Positions 51,173-59,890 of a DNA stretch of 64,000 bases are shown here, one piece after another. The first letter of the stretch is position 1. Every line of letters begins with the position of its first letter. Position numbers and translations under genes: made by a program. Under the pieces are notes generated by a model. It was not told the origin of the DNA, made no database searches, and worked only from the letters and a program-made list of their open reading frames with translations. This DNA comes from UBA3478 sp965662045 (GTDB lineage: Bacteria; Bacteroidota; Bacteroidia; Flavobacteriales; Flavobacteriaceae): assembly GCA_965662045.1 (NCBI GenBank), contig CBFIGE010000002.1:227997-291996 (forward strand), given 5' to 3'.

Positions 51173-51204
51173 CAAAGATATTAAATGTCATTAATTTTCA
51201 ACAA
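51173..51204 (-). promoter_or_regulatory. Candidate promoter for the lipoprotein gene
   Basis: On the minus strand: TTGTTG, then a perfect TATCTTTG (51173-51180) 18-21 bases downstream. The gene start is 67 bases further. Confidence 0.6.
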
Positions 51205-51264
51205 GATATTTTAGCTTAATACTTTAAATACTTAGCTTAGCACGGCACTGTTAATTGTGATTTT

Positions 51265-52413
51265 ATGAAAACCGTTTATCTCGATAATGCGGCGACCACT
51301 CCGTTAAGACAAGAAGTTATTTCAGAAATGATGACTGTTTTGGGTAGTGATTTTGGAAATCCTTCATCAACGCATAGTTTTGGTAGAAAAGCAAGATCTC
51401 ATATCGAGTTAGCGCGAAAACAGATAGCAAGTCTTATTGGTGCAAGCCCTAACGAAATTATTTTCACCTCAGGGGGTACAGAGGCAGACAATTTAATCAT
51501 TAGGTCTTCTTGTGAATCTTTGGGGGTTAAGCGTATTATTAGTTCTGAAATTGAACATCACGCTGTTTTAGACACTGTTCTGAAAATGAAATCTCAGGGA
51601 ATCGAGGTTTGTTTTGTTCGTATTCTTTCAGATGGCTCTATTGATTATGAACATCTTGAAACTTTGCTAGAAGAGGGCTCTTCAAAGAAACAACTGGTAA
51701 CTTTAATGCATGTAAATAATGAAATTGGAAATTTACTAGATGTTCAAAGGGTAGGGGATTTGTGTGCTAAATATCAAGCATTATTTCATTCTGATACTGT
51801 TCAATCAGTTGGTCATTACAAATGGGATGTTTCTAAGGTCAAAATTGATTTTCTCAATGCAGCTGCGCACAAATTTCATGGGCCAAAAGGAGTAGGCTTT
51901 GCCTATATGAACAAGAATTGTAAGCTATGCCCTCAAATTATTGGTGGAGGTCAAGAAAAAGGTATACGTGCTGGAACTGAAATGACACATAATATTGTGG
52001 GCATGGCAAAAGCCTTTGAAATTGCAAATGCTCATCTTGAAAATGAAAAACAATACGTTATAAAACTAAAAAAGAGATTCATTGCTGGTTTGACTTCAAA
52101 AATTAAGGGAGTTGCTTTTAATGGTCTTTCTGCTGATACAGAAAGTAGCACTTACACTATAGTTAACTGCAGATTGCCATTGACTGAATCTAAAGCGACA
52201 ATGCTTTTATTTCATATGGATTTAAAGGGTATTGCCTGTTCCCAGGGAAGTGCTTGTCAGTCAGGCAGCCAAAAAGGATCACATGTTTTATCAGCTGTAC
52301 TAACCGCAGAACAAATGCAATATCCTTCATTGCGTTTTTCTTTTTCGATTTTTAATTTAGAAGAGGATATAGACTATGTGGTGGAGGTGTTAAGTGAATT
52401 TTGCAACGAATAA
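51265..52413 (+). CDS. Cysteine desulfurase, NifS/IscS family
   Basis: It is a PLP enzyme that takes sulfur from cysteine for Fe-S clusters or tRNA thiolation. The start VYLDNAATTPLR, GNPSSTHSFGRKAR, FTSGGTEADN, the PLP Lys in NAAAHKFHGPKG and the catalytic Cys in GSACQSGSQKGSHVL are all present. The loop around the catalytic Cys is the longer one of the NifS/IscS group. 382 residues is normal. No iscU or suf gene is nearby, so the acceptor is not apparent; mnmA (16370) is a possible user. It ends five bases from the convergent secreted-protein gene. Confidence 0.94.
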   Translation: MKTVYLDNAATTPLRQEVISEMMTVLGSDFGNPSSTHSFGRKARSHIELARKQIASLIGASPNEIIFTSGGTEADNLIIRSSCESLGVKRIISSEIEHHAVLDTVLKMKSQGIEVCFVRILSDGSIDYEHLETLLEEGSSKKQLVTLMHVNNEIGNLLDVQRVGDLCAKYQALFHSDTVQSVGHYKWDVSKVKIDFLNAAAHKFHGPKGVGFAYMNKNCKLCPQIIGGGQEKGIRAGTEMTHNIVGMAKAFEIANAHLENEKQYVIKLKKRFIAGLTSKIKGVAFNGLSADTESSTYTIVNCRLPLTESKATMLLFHMDLKGIACSQGSACQSGSQKGSHVLSAVLTAEQMQYPSLRFSFSIFNLEEDIDYVVEVLSEFCNE

Positions 52414-52417
52414 AGGC

Positions 52418-53041
52418 TCAATTTCTGTCGTAGGGAAAATTTCGTGAAGCTTTTTTCATCATACTGTCTATGAATTCAATGGTGTTTTTGCCTCCTTTTC
52501 GGGTAATTGCTTTGTCGTATTTCCAAAGTAATTTTCCTGTTATACCATCACTTATTTTTACCGCGATTCTACCGAAATCTGAATCGAAAAAAAGAAAATC
52601 TCCAAGACCTGAATTTTTTTCAATTCCTTGTGAAAGCAACACGTTTAACTGAATAGATCCAGAGATAATTCCATCTACTCCTAAAATTTTAGCGAGTTCT
52701 TTAGAAGAATAGAGGCCAATGTCGTCATAATTGATTTTTTGTTCTTCCAGTATTTGATTTGTGGTTTTAATTTCTTGAAATTCAACAGTAAACTTTTTTC
52801 TTTTTTTTCGCTGGTTGAAATAATTTTCCAAACCTGTCTGCACAGCCTTACCTTCAATTTCTTCGCTGTCAGCATTTTGTTTGGTGTTTAAATCAAGAAC
52901 TGATTTAAATGGAATGATTGCCAGTACTTTATGCTTTTTAGTGAGCTCATTGAATTTAGGGCTGAGAAATATGTCTTTTTGAGCGAATACTGCAAAAGGA
53001 ATGGACCAAAAAGCTATGAAGATTAAAAGCAATCGTTTCAT
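52418..53041 (-). CDS. Secreted protein, curli/LpoB-like beta fold, function unknown
   Basis: A 207-residue protein with a Sec signal (LLLIFIAFWSIPFAVFAQ). The mature part begins with a strand pattern KVLAIIPF, later SSKELAKILGVDGIISGSIQL, and GRIAVKISDGITGKLLWKY, which resembles the anticodon-binding-like fold of lipoproteins such as GNA1162 and LpoB. I use this as a fold hint, not a function. The start is at ATG 53041 rather than the upstream TTG (53056). It is separated from the M23 peptidase gene by 44 bases on the same strand, so they may be cotranscribed. Confidence 0.65.
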   Translation of the reverse strand: MKRLLLIFIAFWSIPFAVFAQKDIFLSPKFNELTKKHKVLAIIPFKSVLDLNTKQNADSEEIEGKAVQTGLENYFNQRKKRKKFTVEFQEIKTTNQILEEQKINYDDIGLYSSKELAKILGVDGIISGSIQLNVLLSQGIEKNSGLGDFLFFDSDFGRIAVKISDGITGKLLWKYDKAITRKGGKNTIEFIDSMMKKASRNFPYDRN

Positions 53042-53085
53042 TACAATTTTTTTCAAAATTAATTGAATTTTAACGATTTACGTGT

Positions 53086-54798
53086 TTATTTTTTGATATT
53101 TAGGATCAGTTCTTGTTTGTTGTTTTTAAGATCTTCAACGATGACCTTCAGTTCTTGCTGAGGTTCGATAAAATTCAATTCGTCGGTATCAATTGTTAAG
53201 GTACTTGTTTTAGGTTCGTAGGACATTAGAATCCAATTATCATTAAAATATGCATTGTATGATTTAATTCCTGTTTGACTGTCTGAGGTTTTTAATTTGA
53301 GAAGTTTGTAATTTCGGATGGATTGATCTTTCTTAAAATTAACAGTTCTGAGCTTAGGTTTAATGGTATCAACACCTATGCTGTATATGCCTAAGATTGA
53401 ACTCTCGGCTACAATAGCTCCATTCACTTCTCTGGTCAATACTGGATATTCTCTATTGTTTTTAGCCTTTCTAAAAAAGTACTTTTTTCCTCTTAAGCTA
53501 TCTTTTTCATCGAGATATCTCAAGATTTTAAATCGCTGTTTTAAATACCTGTTTTCTCGATCTATTTCAACGACATCCTCCTCTAAATTTAAGTTTAGAT
53601 AGGTGTCTTCTACAAAACTATTTGGCTTAAAACGAACTTCAAAATCATTTTTTTTCCAATTGAATGCCTTTTGATAATCTACTAAGTAGGGCGTTAATTC
53701 TATTTTTGGTTTTGGAATGCTGACTTCCTGTGTCATTCCTTTATATGGAATTCGAATTGTAGTTTTATTTTCATTAAAATCAATGAGTTCAATTTCAATA
53801 AACCCTTTTTCACCATTTTTGATTTCTATGATTCCGTTATTGTCTTGTTTTTGGATTATGCTAGAGCCGGTAAACTCCTTTGAGGTGAATAGTTTTAAAA
53901 CGCGTTCTCTAGTATTAATTAAACGATTATAGTCTATGAGTTCGTTGATTTTTTTAGTTTCTGAAAAAGTAAAAGATTCAAATAAATAATGTTGAATAAG
54001 TCTTTGTTTGTGCCACACCTTGATTTGATGAAGACCATTTTTATTGTAGGTTAAATCTTGGCGGTCAAAGCTGTTCAGTCCTAGTCCAAGACTATTAGAA
54101 ACCAAAATGCTATCTGTATCAAAATGGATGTTATCAGCTCTTTTGATAGGTATTTTAACAGGTACTTGACTTTTGTTAATTACGCTGTTGGTTTTAACAG
54201 GATAGGCGTATAAACTTCGAACACTAGGAGGTGTTTTATCTTGAACATGAATTCCATATTTTAGAGGATTTACGGGAATTTGCCCTGCTGTCTTTCTTAT
54301 CTCAAAATGTAAATGTGGTCCAGAAGATCCTCCTGTATTTCCAGAATAGGCGATTATCTCATTTTGCTCTATTTGTATTTCATCTCGTTTTGGAAACAAT
54401 TCAATCTCGTATTTCTTTACTTTGTATTGGTGTTTTCGAATTAGTTCTTCAATCTTGTCACTATAACTACTCAGATGCGCATATACAGTTGTGAGACCAT
54501 TAGGATGCTCTATGTAAAGTGCTTTACCATAGCCTCCGGTAGAGATTTTAATTCTACTGACAAAACCATTATCTACAGCGTAAACGGAAAGCCCTTCTCT
54601 TCCATTGGTTTTGATATCTACTCCAGCATGAAAATGGTTAGAACGAAGTTCACCAAAGGTTCCTGCTAGAAGTAATTCTTTATTTATAGGATTATGGATT
54701 TGAAAACTGGTTTCATTATGTTGAGCAAATACACATGTTAATTGCAGTGTGTATAACCAAAGAAAAAAATAAATGCTGTTGTAAGTTTTAAGGGTCAA
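53086..54798 (-). CDS. M23 family metallopeptidase
   Basis: It is predicted to cut peptidoglycan cross-bridges or to regulate such enzymes in the periplasm. The LytM domain has NHFHAGVDIKT (H and D zinc ligands) and SSGPHLHFEIR (HxH), with a linker of about 100 residues between. The C-terminal 350 residues are beta-rich and not recognised. A signal peptide (SIYFFLWLYTLQLTCVFAQ) fits a TTG start at 54798, which I choose; the frame opens with a start at 54879, but that overlaps the divergent gene. 570 residues is normal for the flavobacterial form. Confidence 0.9.
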   Translation of the reverse strand: MTLKTYNSIYFFLWLYTLQLTCVFAQHNETSFQIHNPINKELLLAGTFGELRSNHFHAGVDIKTNGREGLSVYAVDNGFVSRIKISTGGYGKALYIEHPNGLTTVYAHLSSYSDKIEELIRKHQYKVKKYEIELFPKRDEIQIEQNEIIAYSGNTGGSSGPHLHFEIRKTAGQIPVNPLKYGIHVQDKTPPSVRSLYAYPVKTNSVINKSQVPVKIPIKRADNIHFDTDSILVSNSLGLGLNSFDRQDLTYNKNGLHQIKVWHKQRLIQHYLFESFTFSETKKINELIDYNRLINTRERVLKLFTSKEFTGSSIIQKQDNNGIIEIKNGEKGFIEIELIDFNENKTTIRIPYKGMTQEVSIPKPKIELTPYLVDYQKAFNWKKNDFEVRFKPNSFVEDTYLNLNLEEDVVEIDRENRYLKQRFKILRYLDEKDSLRGKKYFFRKAKNNREYPVLTREVNGAIVAESSILGIYSIGVDTIKPKLRTVNFKKDQSIRNYKLLKLKTSDSQTGIKSYNAYFNDNWILMSYEPKTSTLTIDTDELNFIEPQQELKVIVEDLKNNKQELILNIKK

Positions 54799-54842
54799 TT
54801 GAAAGCGGTTTGATGTTAAAGTGTTTTTAAACAGAGTTTTCG

Positions 54843-54850
54843 TATTTTTG
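54843..54850 (+). promoter_or_regulatory. Candidate -7 promoter element for the coiled-coil/zapA operon
   Basis: TATTTTTG is a perfect TAnnTTTG and ends seven bases before the TTG start at 54858. The spacing implies a leaderless or near-leaderless message. Confidence 0.5.
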
Positions 54851-54857
54851 ATATGTT

Positions 54858-55139
54858 TTGAAAGAGCTTTTTGAATCAATCACGTATTTAGAGTCTAAGT
54901 TAATATCGCTTACTGCACATCTTAAACAATTAAAAGATACAAACAACAGGCTGATATTAGACAATAAGAGACTCACTAATGACAACGCGAATTTAAAGAA
55001 TGAATTGCGTGAATTGAAAGAAGGCCTCGAACAAAACAAATTGAACAAGGGAAATTTAAATTCGAGCAGCCCTGTAATCAATAGAATTGATAAAATGCTA
55101 ATTGATTTGGAATGGTGTATTGATCATATGGATGCTTAG
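54858..55139 (+). CDS. Coiled-coil protein upstream of zapA
   Basis: A 93-residue protein, charged and strongly helical, with heptad-type spacing (LTAHLKQLKDTNNRLILDNKRLTNDNANLKNELRELKEGL in pieces). It has no catalytic motif. The start is TTG; the ATG five bases upstream is followed by a stop and cannot be used. The gene sits four bases before zapA. In other phyla a small coiled-coil protein, ZapB, is a partner of ZapA, so a division role is plausible but is inference. Similar short coiled-coil genes occur upstream of zapA in flavobacteria. Confidence 0.75.
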   Translation: MKELFESITYLESKLISLTAHLKQLKDTNNRLILDNKRLTNDNANLKNELRELKEGLEQNKLNKGNLNSSSPVINRIDKMLIDLEWCIDHMDA

Positions 55140-55143
55140 GACA

Positions 55144-55431
55144 ATGACTGAAAAAATTAAAATAAAATTGAATGTTGCTGGAAGGGTTTACCCTTTGACA
55201 GTAGACTCTGATCGTGAGGAAGTTATACAGAGAGCAGCGCGTAATGCGCAAGAGGTGATAAAAAGCCTTGAACAAAATTATGCTGTATCCGATAAACAAG
55301 ATGTTTTAGCTATGAGTTTGCTCCAATTTGCGACACGATTAGAAGATTCAAAATTTGATTCGAGACAATATAATGATAGTCTCGAGAAATTAAAGTTGAT
55401 GGCAACAATAGTAGAGAAGGAGTTACAATAG
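55144..55431 (+). CDS. zapA: Cell division protein ZapA
   Basis: ZapA binds and bundles FtsZ at the division site. The 95 residues have IKIKLNVAGRVYPLTVDSDREE, the FtsZ-binding N-terminal beta part of the family, and a C-terminal coiled coil. I set the start at 55144 (MTEKIKIK), because the frame open from 55102 would extend into the preceding gene. The sequence downstream to 55628 is probably 6S RNA, which mirrors the E. coli order zapA-ssrS. Confidence 0.9.
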   Translation: MTEKIKIKLNVAGRVYPLTVDSDREEVIQRAARNAQEVIKSLEQNYAVSDKQDVLAMSLLQFATRLEDSKFDSRQYNDSLEKLKLMATIVEKELQ

Positions 55432-55440
55432 TATGGATGA

Positions 55441-55622
55441 CTCTTTCCTAAAATTTCCCACATTGGTCATAGTTTGACAAACTCAACGAAAGTTCAATTA
55501 AAAAGGGTGAGTTTCGATTGTGCGAACAAGCTCAACTAGATTGAGATTTTTAAGCAGTTGGTTAGCCCTAAACCTGATAAAATGGAGTTTGTACAAAACC
55601 CCTCCAATGTGGGTTTTAATTA
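55441..55622 (+). ncRNA. ssrS: Probable 6S RNA
   Basis: The 197-base gap between zapA and rny folds like 6S RNA, the RNA that mimics an open promoter and holds RNA polymerase. The ends pair: CCCACATTGG (55457-55466) with CCAATGTGGG (55604-55613), 10 bp. A nested second stem pairs ACAAACTC (55477-55484) with GAGTTTGT (55585-55592), 8 bp. A third, AGGG/CCCT (55504-55507 with 55566-55569), flanks an unpaired central region, as in the 6S bulge. The size, about 165-180 nt, and position after zapA match known 6S loci. Exact ends are not determined. Confidence 0.72.
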
Positions 55623-55628
55623 AATAAA

Positions 55629-57200
55629 ATGGAAGCAAATACACTACTTATTATAGCAGCAATTGTAGCCCTCGGAGTGGGTTTTCTGATTGCACAAATT
55701 GCGAGTAAAAATAAAGGTAACGGATTGATAAGTCGCGCCAAACAAGAGGCTCAACGAATTTTGAATAGTGCCAAAAAAGATGGAGAGCAAATCAAGAAAG
55801 ACAAAATATTTCAGGCAAAAGAAAAATTTCTGGAATTGAAATCTGAGCACGAGAAATTTATTTTATCTAAAGAAAAGAAAATAGGAGAGGTTGAAAAGCG
55901 AACAAGAGATAAAGAAAATGAAGTCAATTCACTTTTAAAGTCCAATAAAAATCTTAATTCACAATTAGAAAACCAAATTGAGTCATTAAGTCATAAAAAT
56001 AAATTGGTAGATAAAAAGAATCAAGAAATTGAAAAACTTCACGAAAGCCATGTGCAACAGCTTGAAGTAATTTCAGGCCTTTCTGCTGAGGAGGCCAAAT
56101 CACAATTGGTAGAATCCCTTAAAGACAAAGCTAAAGCAGATGCTCTCTCATTTATGCAAAACGCTTTAGAAGAGGCTAAGTTAACGGCTCATCAAGAAGC
56201 GAAAAAAATAATAATCAATACAATTCAACGGATCGGAACTGAAGAGGCTATTGAAAATTGTGTTTCCGTCTTTAATTTGGAGTCTGATGATGTAAAAGGA
56301 CGTATTATTGGTCGTGAAGGACGTAATATTAGAACTATTGAATCCGCAACAGGAGTAGAAATAATTGTGGATGATACTCCTGAAGCCATTATTTTATCTT
56401 CATTTGATGCTGTGCGAAGAGAAGTTGCAAGGTTGAGTTTGCATCGATTGGTTACGGATGGTAGAATCCATCCTGCTAGAATAGAAGAAGTTGTAAAAAA
56501 GACCCAGAATCAAATTGATGAAGAAATTATTCAGGTTGGGAAAAGAACAATAATTGACTTGGGTATACATGGTTTACATCCTGAACTCATAAAAGCCGTG
56601 GGTAGAATGAAATATCGCTCATCTTATGGTCAAAATTTGCTTCAGCACTCTCGAGAGGTAGCAAAGCTTTGCGGTATTATGGCCGCTGAACTTGGTTTGA
56701 ATCCTAAGTTGGCTAAACGCGCAGGTTTATTGCATGATATAGGAAAGGTTCCTATGGCAGAGGTTGAAATTGAGACACCTCACGCTATATTAGGTATGCA
56801 ATGGGCTCAAAAATATAAGGAGAATAAAGAAGTCTGTAATGCCATCGGCGCGCACCACGACGAAATTGAGATGACCTCCCTAATTTCACCAATTATTCAA
56901 GTATGTGATGCTATTAGCGGAGCTAGACCAGGGGCTAGAAGACAGGTTGTGGATTCTTATATTAAGCGCCTTAAGGAAATGGAAGATATTGCATTAGGAT
57001 TTAAAGGTGTTGATAAGGCATATGCTATTCAAGCAGGTAGAGAATTAAGGGTAATTGTATCTAGTGATAAAGTAAGTGACGATAAATCCAATCAGATTTC
57101 ATTTGAAATTTCACAAAAAATCCAAACGGATATGACCTACCCCGGGCAAGTTAAGGTTACAGTTATTAGAGAAACGAGGTCCGTAAATATCGCTAAATAA
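55629..57200 (+). CDS. rny: Ribonuclease Y
   Basis: RNase Y is a membrane-anchored endonuclease that starts mRNA decay. The N-terminal helix (LLIIAAIVALGVGFLIAQIA) anchors it, a long coiled coil follows (residues about 30-180), then a KH domain with GRIIGREGRNIRTIE, and the HD domain with HSREVAKL and GLLHDIGKVP, whose His-Asp binds metal. The C-terminal GVDKAYAIQAGRELRV block is typical. 523 residues is normal. Together with zapA and the 6S RNA it forms a locus that I recall in flavobacteria. The convergent DUF349 gene ends 12 bases away. Confidence 0.96.
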   Translation: MEANTLLIIAAIVALGVGFLIAQIASKNKGNGLISRAKQEAQRILNSAKKDGEQIKKDKIFQAKEKFLELKSEHEKFILSKEKKIGEVEKRTRDKENEVNSLLKSNKNLNSQLENQIESLSHKNKLVDKKNQEIEKLHESHVQQLEVISGLSAEEAKSQLVESLKDKAKADALSFMQNALEEAKLTAHQEAKKIIINTIQRIGTEEAIENCVSVFNLESDDVKGRIIGREGRNIRTIESATGVEIIVDDTPEAIILSSFDAVRREVARLSLHRLVTDGRIHPARIEEVVKKTQNQIDEEIIQVGKRTIIDLGIHGLHPELIKAVGRMKYRSSYGQNLLQHSREVAKLCGIMAAELGLNPKLAKRAGLLHDIGKVPMAEVEIETPHAILGMQWAQKYKENKEVCNAIGAHHDEIEMTSLISPIIQVCDAISGARPGARRQVVDSYIKRLKEMEDIALGFKGVDKAYAIQAGRELRVIVSSDKVSDDKSNQISFEISQKIQTDMTYPGQVKVTVIRETRSVNIAK

Positions 57201-57212
57201 TAAAGCGTTATT

Positions 57213-59078
57213 TTATTCTATGGGTGGCTCTTGTTCTTCTTGTGCTTTAGATATTTTATTTATCAAGATGTTGAGTTGTTTAGATTTCTCGTTCCATCCT
57301 TGAATAACTACATTATGATTTTTTATATCATTTAAAACATTTACGACAAGAGGATTATCATCTTTTGCATTAGCGAAAAATTGTAAATTATTTTCCAATT
57401 GACGAGTTTGATCTTTAAGTTCATTGACTTTCTCTCTTATACGCATTCGTTCTTTATGAATACTGTTTACATCTTCTTGTTCGGTTAACAATTCAAGTTT
57501 TTGATCAAAAGACAGGAATTCTGCTTGTTCAGAGGTAAGTCCCATTTTTGCATAACATTTCTCAATCAACTGTTGATAGTTTGATAGCTGCTTCATTTTT
57601 TGACGAGGGACAAATCCAATAGAATCCCACTTCATTATTAAAGAATTAATAAACTTTAAATTTTCTTTCTCCTCTTTACCTGGTTCAAACTTCTTTAATT
57701 CTTCTAGTATGTTTTTTTTCGCTTTGAAGTTTTTGTCCTCCTCTCTTTGAACTTGATTTTTTTCTTTACTGATTCGATCAAAGTAATGATTGCAAGCCGT
57801 TTTGAATTCTTGCCACATGGTTTCGGATTGATTTCTTGGTATGTGACCTATTTTTTTCCAATCATTCTGAATCTTGATCATTTCGGGAGTAACAGTTTTA
57901 AAATCATCACTGTCTTTTAAGGCATTTGCCTTTTCTACAAGTTCTTTTTTTAGTTTTAAATTTTCTTGTTGATTCTTTTTTTGAGCCTTATAGAATTGAT
58001 TCTTTTTGGAATTGAAGTCTTTAGTTAAGCTTTTAAGTCGATTTATAATTTCTTTCTGACGTTTATTTGGTACTCTGCCTATTTTATAAAACTGATCTCG
58101 CAATTGTTCAAACTCTTTAATTTGATTCTGAACTTTGTTATGGTTGTTGGCCATATTACTTACCAAAAGAGTAATCTGATCTAGGATTTTATTTTTTTGA
58201 TTTAGGTTTTCTTCGAATTCTAAATCAAGAACTTTTTGAAACTCTTGCTTTTTATTGTGCATTACCTTGGTAGCTGCTCTAAATCGCCCCCAAATTTCTT
58301 CTCTTTGTTCTTTGGCTACTGGTCCTAAATCTTCTTTCCAAATTTTGTGGAGAATTTGCAATTCTGAATAAGCAAGTCTAAAATCGGCTTCTTCACTCAA
58401 CTGCTCTGCTTTCTCTACAATTTTAAGTTTCTCTTGATAATTGTGTTTAAAATCTTTATCTCTCAGTTCCTTGTTCAAATAAACAAAGTCATAAAAACGT
58501 TCGACGTGATGATGATAGGTTTTCCACAGGTCATCATTTACGACCTTTGGAACAAGTCCTGTTGATTTCCATTTCTCTTGAAGTTCTTTAAAGTTTTTGA
58601 ATGTAGAGTTTAGGTTCTCGTCGGCATCAATTAAAGCTTTAATTTGATTTATGATTTCTTTTTTAACAATTAAATTTTCTTCTAATTGCTTTTCAAACTG
58701 ACGATTATATACTCTTTTCTCATTTCTATATTTTTTATGAAGCTTTTCAAAGTCTTTTGATAAAGGTGATTCGAACCTAAAGTTTGCTTCATCTTGTCCC
58801 TCAGAAATAAATTGGTCTAGGGCAATTTTTTGCTCTTTTCTCAATTCAAAGTCAAAGGCATCTTTAATGTCTCTAACGTGTTTGGTTATCTTTTGAATTT
58901 CATAATTTTCAATAAGATATTGTAGCTTTTCTACTAGCGATTCAAGGTTTAATGTGCTGTAATCGACTTCGTGTAGTTCCTCTGCTTGGGCAGCAGTGTC
59001 TTTACTATCGTTTTCTTGGACATTTTCTGTAACTAAATCTTGTGATTCAGCAGATAAGTGGGTTTCAGATGTATTCAT
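57213..59078 (-). CDS. DUF349 repeat protein
   Basis: A 621-residue charged protein, helical throughout, with several DUF349 units of about 70 residues (W-KKIGHIPRNQSETMWQEFKTACNHYFDR; W-KSTGLVPKVVNDDLWKTYHHHVERFYDF, and others, each with 'K..G.vP....W..F' pattern). The N-terminal 45 residues are acidic and low complexity. DUF349 proteins have no assigned activity. Two perfect -7 boxes (TATTTTTG and TAACTTTG on the minus strand) lie 41-58 bases upstream. The gene is probably transcribed alone. Confidence 0.9.
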   Translation of the reverse strand: MNTSETHLSAESQDLVTENVQENDSKDTAAQAEELHEVDYSTLNLESLVEKLQYLIENYEIQKITKHVRDIKDAFDFELRKEQKIALDQFISEGQDEANFRFESPLSKDFEKLHKKYRNEKRVYNRQFEKQLEENLIVKKEIINQIKALIDADENLNSTFKNFKELQEKWKSTGLVPKVVNDDLWKTYHHHVERFYDFVYLNKELRDKDFKHNYQEKLKIVEKAEQLSEEADFRLAYSELQILHKIWKEDLGPVAKEQREEIWGRFRAATKVMHNKKQEFQKVLDLEFEENLNQKNKILDQITLLVSNMANNHNKVQNQIKEFEQLRDQFYKIGRVPNKRQKEIINRLKSLTKDFNSKKNQFYKAQKKNQQENLKLKKELVEKANALKDSDDFKTVTPEMIKIQNDWKKIGHIPRNQSETMWQEFKTACNHYFDRISKEKNQVQREEDKNFKAKKNILEELKKFEPGKEEKENLKFINSLIMKWDSIGFVPRQKMKQLSNYQQLIEKCYAKMGLTSEQAEFLSFDQKLELLTEQEDVNSIHKERMRIREKVNELKDQTRQLENNLQFFANAKDDNPLVVNVLNDIKNHNVVIQGWNEKSKQLNILINKISKAQEEQEPPIE

Positions 59079-59118
59079 CAGTAATAGGTTCAGGTTTGGT
59101 GTTGTAAAACTATAGAAA

Positions 59119-59136
59119 CAAAAATAATCAAAGTTA
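59119..59136 (-). promoter_or_regulatory. Two candidate -7 elements for the DUF349 gene
   Basis: On the minus strand TAACTTTG (59129-59136) and TATTTTTG (59119-59126) are both perfect matches to TAnnTTTG, ten bases apart. Confidence 0.5.
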
Positions 59137-59137
59137 T

Positions 59138-59890
59138 TTATCTGTTGTTATTCCATATCTCCCATGACCTTACAGCCTGTAAAATCAGCATTTCATAGCC
59201 ATTTTTAAATCGACCTCCTTTAGTTTTTCCTTCATTTAAGAAGGAACTAAGTTCTGGGTTATAAACCAAATCATATAAATAGTGTTTATTGGAAATGGCA
59301 TGGTATGGAATAGGTGGTTTTGAAGTAATGTTAGGACTTGTTCCTAATGGTGTGCAGTTAATTATAATTTGAGTGTCTGTGATATCCTTTTCGCTTAAAT
59401 TTTCATAAGTGATGACGCCGGTTTTGGATGTTCGAGAGACTTTTTTGTATTCGATTCCTAATTTATCTAAACAATGCCCTACTGCAAGTGAAGCTCCTCC
59501 AGTTCCTAAAATTAATGCCCTATGATCATTTTTATTCAACTGTTTTTCTAGACTTTTTTGAAATCCGTATACATCTGTATTATAACCTATTTTTCTGCCG
59601 TTCTTGAAATCAATACAATTAACAGCACCGATTTTCTCCGCCCCTTCATCTAATTCATCTAAAAAAGGTATTATTTGTTTTTTGTAAGGAACAGTTACAT
59701 TACAGCCTTTTAAATCAGCAGTATCAAATACCTTTGTGCAGGAGGAGATTTCATTTATATCAAAATTTACATATTGATGGCTAGAAAGTTGCTCCCTTTT
59801 AAATCGTTGATTGAAATAATTTCGAGAAAACGAATATTCAATATTTCTTCCGATTAATCCGTAAACTGATTTTTCTTTTAATGCCTGCAT
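59138..59890 (-). CDS. aroE: Shikimate dehydrogenase
   Basis: It reduces 3-dehydroshikimate to shikimate with NADPH in aromatic amino-acid synthesis. The N-terminal YGLIGRNIEYSFSRNYFNQRF, the CNVTVPYKKQI block with the catalytic Lys, GAVNCIDF, GYNTDVYGF, and the nucleotide site LGTGGASLAVGH are visible. The C-terminal NGYEMLILQAVRSWEIW block closes the fold. The flavobacterial form is shorter than E. coli AroE (about 250 versus 272 residues). Its start lies 53 bases inside the end of the DUF368 gene. Confidence 0.95.
   Translation of the reverse strand: MQALKEKSVYGLIGRNIEYSFSRNYFNQRFKREQLSSHQYVNFDINEISSCTKVFDTADLKGCNVTVPYKKQIIPFLDELDEGAEKIGAVNCIDFKNGRKIGYNTDVYGFQKSLEKQLNKNDHRALILGTGGASLAVGHCLDKLGIEYKKVSRTSKTGVITYENLSEKDITDTQIIINCTPLGTSPNITSKPPIPYHAISNKHYLYDLVYNPELSSFLNEGKTKGGRFKNGYEMLILQAVRSWEIWNNNR

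Noticed and set aside
54827..55081. Minus-strand 84-codon frame over the coiled-coil gene
   Set aside because: It is the antisense of a well-supported coiled-coil gene and its peptide is a Ser/Phe/Leu-rich shadow.
55278..55463. Minus-strand frame over the end of zapA and the start of the 6S RNA
   Set aside because: It is antisense to zapA and lacks any family pattern; the RNA structure explains the gap better.
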